DNA of 64,000 nucleotides. Source: Staphylococcus lloydii (GTDB lineage: Bacteria > Bacillota > Bacilli > Staphylococcales > Staphylococcaceae). The notes under the pieces are model-generated. The model was not told the DNA's origin. It worked only from the letters and a program-made list of their open reading frames with translations, and searched no databases. Made by a program: the position numbers and the translations under genes. The stretch is taken from positions 1,612,001 to 1,676,000 of the forward strand of contig NZ_CP064056.1 of NCBI RefSeq assembly GCF_015775975.1, written 5' to 3'. Below, one piece after another: positions 49,091-58,951 of the stretch (position 1 is the first letter of the stretch; every line of letters starts with the position of its first letter).

Positions 49091-51497
49091 ACATCATCAT
49101 ATGGGGATTAATATCAATCTTCAATGATAATTTATGTTTTAAGTATTCATCATGATAATAATCGTCTAGATATTGCAATGCTTCATGTAATGCTGGTTCA
49201 TTTTTATATTTAACTAAAATTTGGAAGCGATATTCGTTATTTATTCTTGATAAAGCGGCTGGTGATGGACCTAGAACTAATGCTTTATCTGAAATATGTT
49301 GCAATAAAATTTTATGAATATGCTTAGATGCTTCCATAACTTTTTTCATATCTTGATGTGCAATAGTAAAGTTGATTAAAAAGAAATATGGTGGATATTT
49401 ACCTAACTTTCTATAATTCATTTCTTTATCGTAAAATGCCAAATAGTCATTCAATTGCACGTCTTTAATTGCATAATGATCAGGATTGTATGTTTGTATT
49501 AATACTTCGCCTTCTTTGTCATGTCTCCCTGCTCTACCTGCCACTTGCGTCAATAACTGAAACGTACGTTCACTTGATCGGAAATCTGGTAAGTTTAGCA
49601 TTGTATCAGCATTTAACACGCCTACGAGGGTAATGTTTGGAAAGTCTAATCCTTTAGCAATCATTTGTGTACCTAATAATATATCGCCTTTACCTGCACC
49701 AAAATCATTTAATAATTTTTCATGTGCGCCTTTACGAGAAGTTGTATCCACATCCATACGAATAATATTAGCCTCAGGAAATTCTCGTTGCAATAATTCT
49801 TCCACACGTTGAGTTCCTGTTCCAACTTGACGAATATGTTCACTTTCGCAGTTCGCACATAAATTTGGTGGCGTTTCTTGATAACCACAGTAATGACATT
49901 TTAACTGATCTGCTGACTTATGATATGTTAACGAGATATCACAATTTGGGCATTGTGGCACATGTCCACAGTCTCTACAAAGCATAAATGATGCATAGCC
50001 TCGGCGATTTAAAAATAAAACGATTTGTTCTTTCTTGTCCAATCGGGTTTGAATTGCATCACGTAATTGATTAGAGAACATTGAGCGATTGCCTGCGCTT
50101 AATTCAGCTCGCATATCTACGATATCGATTTCTGGCATAGCTTGATTATTAACTCTTGTCGGTAATGGCAATAAATCATACACCTTTTTATCAGCACGTG
50201 CATATGTTTCAAGACTTGGTGTTGCACTTCCTAAAATGAGGGGACAGTTATGGTATTGACTTCTCCACTGTGCAATATCTCTAGCATGATAACGAGGATA
50301 ATCTTCCTGCTTATAAGATGATTCATGCTCTTCATCTATAATAATCATGCCTAGATTTTTAAATGGCGCAAAAACGCTTGATCTAGCACCAACACTCACC
50401 CGAGCACGACCGTCACGAATTTTTTGCCACTCATCATAACGTTCACCCTTTGATAAACCAGAGTGTAGTACTGCAACATCATCACCAAAACGGCGTTTGA
50501 AACGTAACACCATTTGAGGCGTTAATGCAATTTCTGGCACTAACATCATAGCTTCTCTGCCGAGTTGTAACACTTCTTCAATCGTATGCAAATAAACTTC
50601 TGTCTTACCTGAACCAGTAACGCCGTGAAGTAAAAACGTCTGTTGTTCATGTGCATTTACCTTTGCCGAGATGGCATCAAACGCTTCTTGTTGTGATGCA
50701 GTCAAAGCTTGTTTGGCTTCTTGTTCAAATACACGTGTTTCAAATGGATCGCGTTCTACTACAGTGTCATATTTTTCAACGTAGCCTTTTCTAACGAGTG
50801 TATCTATGCTTGATTTAGACAAACCCATCTCTTCTATATCTCGTAACAAAACCGTATGATGCCTTTCATCCATTAAGTACGCATATAAATCATATTGTTT
50901 TGCCGATTTTTCAAGCTTCTGTAAAACTTCATCGTAATTATAATCCTCGGTAACTTTAACTGCACGTTGTTTTTTCTTTGTTGTGTTTTGTGACAAGATT
51001 GTTTCTTCTGTAATAGCCCCGCTATTAAGATATTGTACAAGTTCTGTAATATCATCGTTGCGTTGCGCTTCTTTATAAAGATAATGACCGTCACTATTAA
51101 ATTTACTTAGTAATGAAGATGGCATCAATTGTTCATCATTTAGTTTAAAAACTTTAGTATATTTAGCTTTAATTGCGCTAGGCAACATTACTTCTAACAT
51201 AGAAATACGTTTAGTCACGAAATATTGACTATACCACTCACTTAATTCAATTAATTCAGACGTCAATTCTGGTTTAATATCCTGTACTTCTTTAACTTCT
51301 TTTAATTTCGAAGTATCAAGTTGTTCGTCAGGTGTTTCAGTAATAGACATTACATAGCCTTGAATTGTTCTTGGACCAAATGGCACAATCACTCTCATGC
51401 CAATTTGTAGAATAGATTGTAATCGTGTTGGGATAATATAATCAAATGTGAAGTCAACACTTTTAGACGGTATATCAACGATTACTTTCGCTATCAT
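49089..51497 (-). CDS. priA: Primosomal protein N' (replication restart helicase PriA)
   Basis: 802 residues from the ATG at 51497 (MIAKVIVDIPSKSVDFTFDYIIP), with AAGGTGG upstream; nine codons of extra frame are rejected. PriA reloads the replisome at stalled forks. 3'-DNA-binding domain, helicase motifs (LLHGVTGSGKTEVYL, DEEHESSYKQ), and zinc-binding cysteines (CRDCGHVPQCPNC, CHYCG, CANC). It starts one base after coaBC ends. Confidence 0.97.
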   Translation of the reverse strand: MIAKVIVDIPSKSVDFTFDYIIPTRLQSILQIGMRVIVPFGPRTIQGYVMSITETPDEQLDTSKLKEVKEVQDIKPELTSELIELSEWYSQYFVTKRISMLEVMLPSAIKAKYTKVFKLNDEQLMPSSLLSKFNSDGHYLYKEAQRNDDITELVQYLNSGAITEETILSQNTTKKKQRAVKVTEDYNYDEVLQKLEKSAKQYDLYAYLMDERHHTVLLRDIEEMGLSKSSIDTLVRKGYVEKYDTVVERDPFETRVFEQEAKQALTASQQEAFDAISAKVNAHEQQTFLLHGVTGSGKTEVYLHTIEEVLQLGREAMMLVPEIALTPQMVLRFKRRFGDDVAVLHSGLSKGERYDEWQKIRDGRARVSVGARSSVFAPFKNLGMIIIDEEHESSYKQEDYPRYHARDIAQWRSQYHNCPLILGSATPSLETYARADKKVYDLLPLPTRVNNQAMPEIDIVDMRAELSAGNRSMFSNQLRDAIQTRLDKKEQIVLFLNRRGYASFMLCRDCGHVPQCPNCDISLTYHKSADQLKCHYCGYQETPPNLCANCESEHIRQVGTGTQRVEELLQREFPEANIIRMDVDTTSRKGAHEKLLNDFGAGKGDILLGTQMIAKGLDFPNITLVGVLNADTMLNLPDFRSSERTFQLLTQVAGRAGRHDKEGEVLIQTYNPDHYAIKDVQLNDYLAFYDKEMNYRKLGKYPPYFFLINFTIAHQDMKKVMEASKHIHKILLQHISDKALVLGPSPAALSRINNEYRFQILVKYKNEPALHEALQYLDDYYHDEYLKHKLSLKIDINPHMMM

Positions 51498-51498
51498 A

Positions 51499-52713
51499 TT
51501 ATTGCCACCTTGCTTCAAGTTCATTTAATATTTTATCAGCGAGCGCTATTTTAGTGTCTTTACCAAGTTGTACCGAATCTTTAGTTGCAAAATGCATCGT
51601 ATAATCATTATTGTCTGAACTAAAACCAATAGATGTATCGCCTACATTATTAGCAATAATGACGTCGGCATTTTTTTTAACTAACTTTTGTTGTGCGTAG
51701 TCGTCAATATTTTGTGTTTCTGCTGCAAATCCTACTAAATATTGATGTGTTTTATGTTCGCCTAGATATTTTAAAATATCGGACGTACGTTTAAATGTTA
51801 CCGACAATTCTCCATCTTGTTTTTTCAATTTATGATTAAGTGTTTCACTAGGTGCATAATCTGATACTGCTGCTGCTTTAAATACGATATCTAATTGGTC
51901 GTATCTAGATGAAACTGCTTCAAACATTTCTGCTGCGCTTTGCACTTTTACTAACGTAATGTTTTTAGATTTCGGTTGGGACAAGTGTGTAGGTCCACTG
52001 ACGAGTGTTACATTCGCGCCTCGTTTAGCTAAGGCTTCTGCTAAGGCATAACCCATTTTACCCGACGAACGATTGGATAAGTATCGTACCGGATCAAGTA
52101 CTTCAATTGTTGGTCCTGCCGTAACTAATGCATTTTTGCCGTTAAATGTACTATATTCAATTTCGCTGTCGGCTTGTTTATTTTTTATAAATTGTTCTAT
52201 TTTAGTTAAAATCTGTAATGGCTCTTCCATACGTCCTTTAGCTACATAACCACACGCTAAATATCCTTCACCCGGTTCGATAAAGTGGTAACCATCTTCA
52301 CTTAAGGTAGCCATATTTTGTTGTGTTCTTTTATTTTCATACATATGAACATTCATTGCAGGTGCGATAAATTTAGGCGTTTCCGTTGCTAATAAAGTTG
52401 AAGTAACCATGTCATCAGCGATACCATTACTTAACTTTGCAATTGTGTTTGCAGTAGCTGGTGCTACGATAATGACATCTGCCCAGTCACCAAGAGAGAC
52501 GTGTTGTATTTCTTGAGGATTTTGTTCAAGAAATGTGTTTGTATAGACAGGATTTCTACTAATAGCTTGGAATGATAACGGAGTAACAAATTCTTGTGCA
52601 TTATCTGTTAGCATGACACGCACATCATAACCAGCTTGAGACAATTTACTAGTTAAATCTATAGCTTTATAAGCTGCAATTCCACCAGTAACTGCTAATA
52701 ATATATTTTTCAT
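51499..52713 (-). CDS. coaBC: Bifunctional phosphopantothenoylcysteine decarboxylase/phosphopantothenate-cysteine ligase
   Basis: 404 residues. The N-terminal flavoprotein CoaC (LLAVTGGIAAYKAIDLTSKL, PAMNVHMYEN, and the catalytic Cys in YLACGYVAKGRM) is fused to CoaB (ALVTAGPTIEVLDPVRYLSNRSSGKMG in parts, KKNADVIIANNV). Two consecutive steps of coenzyme A synthesis. Confidence 0.96.
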   Translation of the reverse strand: MKNILLAVTGGIAAYKAIDLTSKLSQAGYDVRVMLTDNAQEFVTPLSFQAISRNPVYTNTFLEQNPQEIQHVSLGDWADVIIVAPATANTIAKLSNGIADDMVTSTLLATETPKFIAPAMNVHMYENKRTQQNMATLSEDGYHFIEPGEGYLACGYVAKGRMEEPLQILTKIEQFIKNKQADSEIEYSTFNGKNALVTAGPTIEVLDPVRYLSNRSSGKMGYALAEALAKRGANVTLVSGPTHLSQPKSKNITLVKVQSAAEMFEAVSSRYDQLDIVFKAAAVSDYAPSETLNHKLKKQDGELSVTFKRTSDILKYLGEHKTHQYLVGFAAETQNIDDYAQQKLVKKNADVIIANNVGDTSIGFSSDNNDYTMHFATKDSVQLGKDTKIALADKILNELEARWQ

Positions 52714-52838
52714 TATAAAGTTACCTCCATATAACTCAATTCAACTAACACCAACACGTTAATATGATGTTTCAGGTGTTTATTTTTAACGTTCTTGTTT
52801 TACTTTCATCGCTAATTATACACAAAAACTTAATATTA

Positions 52839-52873
52839 TAAAAAAGACACACCTTGAAGTTAAAGGTATGTCT
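52839..52873 (-). terminator. Terminator after rpoZ
   Basis: On the minus strand AGACATACCTT and AAGGTGTGTCT pair (one G-T) around a 7-base loop, followed by a T-run. It separates gmk-rpoZ from coaBC. Confidence 0.85.
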
Positions 52874-52901
52874 CACAATGCTTTTAGTATTAGCTTAAAA
52901 T

Positions 52902-53104
52902 TTAGTTTTGTACGCCATCTGGGTAAACTTTACCTTCAGCTATTTCTTCTAAAGCTCTGCCAACAGCTTTTTTTGAGCGATAACGTTCAAGTAATTCTGT
53001 ATCTTCTACATCTTCTAATTCACGCGCACGCTTTGCAGCAGTTGTGGCGATTAAATATTTAGAGTTTATTTTAGCAGTTAATTGGTTTAATGGTGGGTAT
53101 AACA

Positions 53105-53105
<1 letters not shown>
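52902..53105 (-). CDS. rpoZ: RNA polymerase omega subunit
   Basis: 67 residues (MLYPPLNQLTAKINSKYLIATTAAKRARELE...), containing the conserved KY-L---AAKRAR motif. It stabilises RNA polymerase assembly. Slightly shorter than the S. aureus protein. It overlaps gmk by one base. Confidence 0.95.
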
Positions 53106-53731
<626 letters not shown>

Positions 53732-53885
53732 TTATAACCTCTCTAAGCTATACTATATTATTTACATATGATACCATAACAAAGCTTTAATTGTATAGCA
53801 TACTTATAACAATCTTTGCCTATGACCAAATGATTGCTACATGTTACAATTAAATGAATGACTTAAAATAAGGTGGCTGACTTAA

Positions 53886-55586
53886 ATGGCATATGATGGC
53901 TTATTCACGAAAAAAATGGTTGAATCTCTACAATTTTTAACAAGTGGAAGAATTCACAAAATCAATCAACCTGAAAACGATACAATAATTATGGTGGTCC
54001 GCCAAAACCGTAAAAACCATCAACTATTATTATCTATACATCCTAGTTTTTCTAGGTTACAACTAACAAATAAAAAATATGATAATCCTTTTGATCCACC
54101 TATGTTTGCACGTGTATTTCGTAAACACTTAGAGGGTGGCTTTATTAAGGCAATTAAACAAATCGGCAATGACCGCAGAATTGAAATCGATGTAGAAAGT
54201 AAAGATGAAATTGGTGATACGATTTATCGTACTGTTATCCTTGAAATTATGGGTAAACACAGTAACTTGATTCTTGTCGATGATAAACGCAAAATTATCG
54301 AAGGTTTCAAACATTTAACACCAAATACAAACCAATATCGTACTGTTATGCCCGGTTTTCAATACGAAACACCACCAACTCAAAATAAAATAAATCCTTT
54401 TGAAATTACTGGAGATGAAGTTACACAATATATCGACTTTAATAGTGGCAAGATTGCTAAACAGTTACTCAATCATTTTGAAGGTTTCAGTCCTTTAATA
54501 ACGAATGAAATTGTGAGCCGCAGACAGTTTATGACAAGTGAAACTTTACCAGCTGCATTTGATGAAGTGTTGTCAGAAGTAAAATCTGCACCTACGCCCG
54601 TCTTTCATAAAAATCATGAAACTGGTAAAGAAGACTTTTATTTTATGAAATTACAACAATTTCATGATGACATGACGGTTTACGATTCATTAGATGAATT
54701 ACTCGACCGTTATTATGAGGCTCGTGGCGAAAGAGAACGCGTTAAACAACGTGCAAATGATTTAGTAAAATTTGTCCAACAACAATTGCATAAATATCAA
54801 AATAAATTAAGTAAACTCATAGATGAACAAGAAGGAACGAAAGAAAAAGATAAACAACAACTTTATGGTGAATTAATTACCGCAAATATATATCGTATTA
54901 AACAAGGCGATGAAAATGTAACGGTACTAAATTATTATACGAATGAAGAAATAACGATTTCGCTTAACCCTACCAAATCGCCATCGGTTAATGCACAGTA
55001 TTATTACAAACAATATAATAGATTGAAAACACGAGACCACGAGTTAGATAAACAAATTGCGCTCACTAAAGAAAATATTAATTACTTTGAAAATATTGAA
55101 CAGCAACTCGCACATATTACAGTTAATGAAATCGATGATATTAGAGATGAGTTAGCTGAACAAGGCTTTATGAAACAACGTAAACAAAGTAAGAAAAAGA
55201 AAAAGCCAGAACTAAAATTACAAAGTTATCTAGCAACGGATGGTACGCAAATATTAGTTGGTAAAAATAATAAACAAAATGATTATTTAACGAACAAAAA
55301 AGCTAATAAAAATCATATTTGGTTCCACACTAAAGATATTCCGGGTTCTCACGTAGTCATTTTAAACGATGAACCTAGTGATGAAACGATTAAAGAAGCG
55401 GCTATGTTGGCCGGCTATTTTTCTAAAGCAGGTAGTTCAAGTCAAATCCCTGTGGATTATACAGAAATCAAACATGTACACAAACCATCAGGTGCTAAAC
55501 CGGGATTTGTCACATATGACAATCAAAAAACACTATTCGTTACACCTGACTACGATCACATCCAAACGATGAAACAGGATAATTAA
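53886..55586 (+). CDS. rqcH: Ribosome quality control protein RqcH (FbpA/NEMF family)
   Basis: 566 residues. RqcH binds stalled 50S subunits and adds alanine tails to nascent chains. NFACT-N domain with DNPFDPPMFARVFRKHLEGG and the Asp96-Arg97 pair (IGNDRR) that recruits tRNA; central helix-hairpin-helix and coiled coil (about 280-420); C-terminal NFACT-R with NHIWFHTKDIPGSHVVI. Older names are fibronectin-binding protein A homologue. AAGGTGG precedes the ATG. Confidence 0.95.
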   Translation: MAYDGLFTKKMVESLQFLTSGRIHKINQPENDTIIMVVRQNRKNHQLLLSIHPSFSRLQLTNKKYDNPFDPPMFARVFRKHLEGGFIKAIKQIGNDRRIEIDVESKDEIGDTIYRTVILEIMGKHSNLILVDDKRKIIEGFKHLTPNTNQYRTVMPGFQYETPPTQNKINPFEITGDEVTQYIDFNSGKIAKQLLNHFEGFSPLITNEIVSRRQFMTSETLPAAFDEVLSEVKSAPTPVFHKNHETGKEDFYFMKLQQFHDDMTVYDSLDELLDRYYEARGERERVKQRANDLVKFVQQQLHKYQNKLSKLIDEQEGTKEKDKQQLYGELITANIYRIKQGDENVTVLNYYTNEEITISLNPTKSPSVNAQYYYKQYNRLKTRDHELDKQIALTKENINYFENIEQQLAHITVNEIDDIRDELAEQGFMKQRKQSKKKKKPELKLQSYLATDGTQILVGKNNKQNDYLTNKKANKNHIWFHTKDIPGSHVVILNDEPSDETIKEAAMLAGYFSKAGSSSQIPVDYTEIKHVHKPSGAKPGFVTYDNQKTLFVTPDYDHIQTMKQDN

Positions 55587-55642
55587 TTAAAATTAGAATA
55601 ATGTACACGTTTGCCCGCAGGCAAGTACATCATATTTAAAAT

Positions 55643-55684
55643 AATAAGAGAGCTAACCTACAATGGGTTAGCTCTCTTATTTTA
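55643..55684. terminator. Bidirectional terminator between rqcH and the VOC gene
   Basis: AATAAGAGAGCTAACC and GGTTAGCTCTCTTATT form a perfect 16-bp stem with a 7-base loop, T-rich on the plus strand and also on the minus strand. Confidence 0.9.
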
Positions 55685-55718
55685 AGCATGGGTGTTTATG
55701 ACACAAGCGCTTCTTTTA

Positions 55719-56132
55719 TTATTGTTTTTCTGGTAAAGCTAATTGGAAATTCACGCCAAATTTATCAACTATCCAAGTAAACTCCCTAAATGTAGGTGGC
55801 ATTTCCGTTTTCGGCATTAATATTGCGCCCCCACTTTTTAATTTACTAAATAGGTGTTCCATTTCCATAGTGCTTTCTACAGTCACATATAAAGACATTG
55901 CAGGTGTCATATCAATATCTACACCATTTACATTATCTATAGCCATCAATACTTGATCTTTAATTCTAAATATAGCATGTTGCACGGCGCCAGCCATTTC
56001 TTCACTATCTTCGCCATACTTAACTAAAGTTAAAATTTCAGCATCTTCAAAAGTATTAACGTATAAATTGATTGCTTCTTCAGCATTTCCATTAAACATT
56101 AAAAAGGTTGTAACCTTAGGTATAAGCATCAT
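55719..56132 (-). CDS. VOC family protein (PhnB-like)
   Basis: 137 residues. Glyoxalase/bleomycin-resistance fold of the PhnB type: KVTTFLMFNGNAEEAINLYVNTF at the N-terminus and PPTFREFTWIVDKFGVNFQLAL at the C-terminus. Family members bind small molecules or metals; the function here is unknown. Single gene. Confidence 0.85.
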   Translation of the reverse strand: MMLIPKVTTFLMFNGNAEEAINLYVNTFEDAEILTLVKYGEDSEEMAGAVQHAIFRIKDQVLMAIDNVNGVDIDMTPAMSLYVTVESTMEMEHLFSKLKSGGAILMPKTEMPPTFREFTWIVDKFGVNFQLALPEKQ

Positions 56133-56208
56133 TTTACCCCTCTCTACATTGCTATCTATTTATATCATAACGATATTGTTCTGATAAATCGAGTTATCTC
56201 TTTTATCA

Positions 56209-57054
56209 TTAATTCATATTCATAAAGCCATTACCTAACACATCTCGTACATCGTGTATAACTAAAAATGCATTTTCATCGATTTCACTAACCATTCTCT
56301 TAACTCGGGTTACTTGTGACTGAGGAACGACAACGTATAACATACTCGTTTCCGTCTTGCCGTAACCACCTTTACCATTTAATAATGTAGAACCTCTGCC
56401 AGTAAAGGAATTTATCGCATTACTAATATCTTCACTTTTACTAGAAATAACTGTAACAGCCTTTTTAGGATTGAAACCTTCTATAATAAATGAAGTGGCA
56501 CGTTCTGTAATAAACAACATAATAATTGTGAATAATACATTTTTCAATGGTAAAACGAGTAAAAATGATAACACAACTAAACCATCTAAGATAAAAATAC
56601 CTTGTGAAGTTTTAACGTCAAAATATTTATTCAACATCTTCGCAATGACCGAAGTACCACCGGCTGTACTGCCCGCTGCTATAATAAATCCACAGCCAAT
56701 ACCGATGAATACACCACCAAATACTGAACTTATAATAAAATCATGAATACCTAAATTAAAATTTTCAGTAAACCTTAAAAAGAATGACAGTGCAGTATTT
56801 GTAATAAATGTATAGACTGCAGTAGCTTTACTTAAAAACTTCCACCCTACTATAATAACCAAAGTGTTAATGATTAATGATGAAATTGCGGGAGAAAATC
56901 CTAATGTATATTTAAGGGCTAAAGATATACCAATCGTACCGCCATCGCCCATATTTGCTCCTAAAATAAAAAAGCTAACGCCAAGCGCGTTAATAAATGA
57001 GCCTATAAGACAAAAGAGTACATTTTTATAGTGGTCTTTGAATAGTTTTTTCAT
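56209..57054 (-). CDS. YitT family membrane protein (DUF161/DUF2179)
   Basis: 281 residues. About five membrane helices with GANMGDGGTIGISLALKYTLG-like (in parts) and IAAGSTAGGTSVIAKMLNKYF segments, then a cytoplasmic C-terminal domain (about 215-281) of the DUF2179 type. Function unknown; the fold suggests a transporter with a regulatory tail. Divergent from the small peptide gene. Confidence 0.85.
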   Translation of the reverse strand: MKKLFKDHYKNVLFCLIGSFINALGVSFFILGANMGDGGTIGISLALKYTLGFSPAISSLIINTLVIIVGWKFLSKATAVYTFITNTALSFFLRFTENFNLGIHDFIISSVFGGVFIGIGCGFIIAAGSTAGGTSVIAKMLNKYFDVKTSQGIFILDGLVVLSFLLVLPLKNVLFTIIMLFITERATSFIIEGFNPKKAVTVISSKSEDISNAINSFTGRGSTLLNGKGGYGKTETSMLYVVVPQSQVTRVKRMVSEIDENAFLVIHDVRDVLGNGFMNMN

Positions 57055-57135
57055 ACGCAGCTCCTAACGATAATTAATTATCCGTGGTTTTTGTTCTGTC
57101 TATGTTAAAATATGGATACCGTAAGTAGTTTATTA

Positions 57136-57165
57136 TTGATAAAAAGTAAAAAGTCATACTATAAA
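57136..57165 (+). promoter_or_regulatory. Promoter of the 26-residue peptide gene
   Basis: -35 TTGATA (57136-57141), 18-base spacer, -10 TATAAA (57160-57165), about 65 bases before the ATG. Both boxes are one mismatch from consensus. Confidence 0.55.
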
Positions 57166-57230
57166 AAGCTTAAAATGTGTAAATATTTTAATAACATTCC
57201 CAATCAATAACTTATTGGAGGTTCGATAAC

Positions 57231-57311
57231 ATGATCTATATTATTTCATTATTAGTAGCCGCAGCTTTTATATTACTAGGTTATATTCTAACGAAAATTT
57301 TTATACGTTAA
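57231..57311 (+). CDS. 26-residue hydrophobic membrane peptide
   Basis: Starts MIYIISLLVAAAF, ends ILTKIFIR: a single membrane helix with a basic C-terminal tail. GGAGG lies 9 bases before the ATG, a good promoter is upstream and a strong hairpin terminator starts 10 bases after the stop, so it looks like a complete small gene. I do not recognise the family. It could be a small regulatory membrane protein, or a toxin-like peptide; no antisense partner is evident. Confidence 0.65.
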   Translation: MIYIISLLVAAAFILLGYILTKIFIR

Positions 57312-57321
57312 AATATTAAAA

Positions 57322-57365
57322 AGAGAGCGAGACCCAAGTTAAAACTTAGTCTCGATCTCTTTTTT
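57322..57365. terminator. Terminator between the small peptide gene and the 60-residue gene
   Basis: AGAGAGCGAGAC and GTCTCGATCTCT pair around a 15-base loop that has its own AAGTT/AACTT pairing. T-runs flank both sides, so it can end both convergent transcripts. Confidence 0.88.
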
Positions 57366-57369
57366 ACTA

Positions 57370-57552
57370 TTAAATATGACCTTTGGCTTTAATATCTGAT
57401 TTTGCTTTTTTAAATATGTTTTCATCTGAAGCCGAGGACAACAATTCATTTTGATCATTGGTTTTATCTTCATTGCGATAATCGTCAGTTTTAGATAAAA
57501 ATTTGTTAACATGAGAAAACTGTCGATAAACATCGTGTGGGTTATTAGTCAT
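57370..57552 (-). CDS. Small hydrophilic protein downstream of pyrE
   Basis: 60 residues (MTNNPHDVYRQFSHVNKFLSKTDDY...), charged, no membrane segment. A GAGGGGGG ribosome binding site precedes the ATG. It starts about 27 bases after the pyrE stop and lies before the terminator, so it is likely the last gene of the pyrimidine operon. A hypothetical protein of similar size follows pyrE in S. aureus. Function unknown. Confidence 0.75.
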   Translation of the reverse strand: MTNNPHDVYRQFSHVNKFLSKTDDYRNEDKTNDQNELLSSASDENIFKKAKSDIKAKGHI

Positions 57553-57579
57553 GATATTACCCCCCCTCTGCTTAACATT

Positions 57580-58191
57580 TTATGCTAAGTTATCTCTCCA
57601 TTCAACTAATGTCTTAATATCTTGTTCTGAAATATCTCCATTATCTTTAGCTACTTCTATTAATTCATTATAATCGCTTAAAGTGTAAAATGGAACACCT
57701 GCATCGTTAAATAATTCATCCGCTTTGTTCAGACCATAAGTAAAAATAGCGACTACGCCTAATACTTCAGCACCTGCTTCTTTCAATGCATCTACTGCAG
57801 TAATTGAAGAGCCACCAGTTGAAATTAAATCTTCAATTACAACAACCTTTTTACCTTCACTTAAGGCACCTTCAATTTGATTTTGTTTACCATGACTTTT
57901 ACTTTTAGAGCGCACATAGTTCATTGGTAAATCCAACACTTCAGAAACATAAGCTGCATGTGGAATACCTGCCGTTGCAGTTCCTGACACGATTTCTACA
58001 TTTGCAAACTTTTCTTTAATTAACGCACTTAAACCATCTCTAATTTCAGTTCTCACTTTTGGATAGCCTAAAGTCACTCTGTTGTCGCAATAAATTGGTG
58101 ATTTAATTCCTGAACTCCACGTAAATAAATCATTTGGTGATAGAGAAACTGCTCCGATATCTAATAACGACTGAGCTATACTTTTTGTCAT
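57580..58191 (-). CDS. pyrE: Orotate phosphoribosyltransferase
   Basis: 203 residues. It joins orotate to PRPP. The PRPP motif is [21 protein letters not shown] and the dimer loop carries [13 protein letters not shown]. It follows pyrF after one base. Confidence 0.98.
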   Translation of the reverse strand: MTKSIAQSLLDIGAVSLSPNDLFTWSSGIKSPIYCDNRVTLGYPKVRTEIRDGLSALIKEKFANVEIVSGTATAGIPHAAYVSEVLDLPMNYVRSKSKSHGKQNQIEGALSEGKKVVVIEDLISTGGSSITAVDALKEAGAEVLGVVAIFTYGLNKADELFNDAGVPFYTLSDYNELIEVAKDNGDISEQDIKTLVEWRDNLA

Positions 58192-58192
58192 A

Positions 58193-58885
58193 TTAACCTA
58201 ACCAACTTTCTTTAATTTTATGATAACTAGCAACGGGATTGTCGCTTTGTGTAATTGGTCTACCTACAACAATATGTGTAGAACCTAATTTTTTAGCATC
58301 TTCTGGCGTTGTTACACGCTTTTGGTCGTCCGTTTGGCTGTCTGCTGGACGTATACCTGGTGTAACTTTTAAAAATGACTCTCCTAATTGATTTTTTAAC
58401 ATCGTAGTTTCAAGTGGTGAGCATACTACACCATCTAAACCAGCTTTCTGCGCAAGATTAGCATAATTTAAAACCGCTTCATCCATTGATGTCTTAATGT
58501 TTTGTTGTTCATTCAACATTTCTTGGCTCGTTGACGTTAATTGTGTTACCGCAATAATTTTAATATCAGTATTATGCTTACGAATGCCAGCGACGGCACG
58601 TTCCATCATTGTCGTACCGCCTGCTGCATGAACATTCACTAAATCTACATCAAGTTTACTCAAACCTTCCATTGCTTTTCCGACTGTATTCGGAATATCG
58701 TGTAATTTCAGATCGAGGAAGATATCATGCCCACGTTCTTTTATTGATTTAATAAGCTGTGGTCCTGTTTGATAAAATAACTCCATGCCAACTTTCACAA
58801 ATAAAGGCTCATCAAAGTTATCTAAAAAATTATTAACAGCATCTTCAGTATCAAAATCGAGTGCAATAATTGGTAATTGTTTCAT
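58193..58885 (-). CDS. pyrF: Orotidine 5'-phosphate decarboxylase
   Basis: 230 residues. It makes UMP. The catalytic [12 protein letters not shown] and the phosphate-binding VTPGIRP and IVVGRPIT are present. Part of carA-carB-pyrF-pyrE. Confidence 0.98.
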   Translation of the reverse strand: MKQLPIIALDFDTEDAVNNFLDNFDEPLFVKVGMELFYQTGPQLIKSIKERGHDIFLDLKLHDIPNTVGKAMEGLSKLDVDLVNVHAAGGTTMMERAVAGIRKHNTDIKIIAVTQLTSTSQEMLNEQQNIKTSMDEAVLNYANLAQKAGLDGVVCSPLETTMLKNQLGESFLKVTPGIRPADSQTDDQKRVTTPEDAKKLGSTHIVVGRPITQSDNPVASYHKIKESWLG

Positions 58886-58951
58886 TTAAATTGGTCTCCT
58901 AACTGAACGTCTATAAAATTCAAGCTTTGTTAACAATCACGCTAAGATAAA

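Noticed and set aside
57339..57533. 64-codon minus-strand frame overlapping the 60-residue gene
   Set aside because: It is a shifted shadow of the 60-residue gene and runs into the terminator; the other frame has the GAGGGGGG site.
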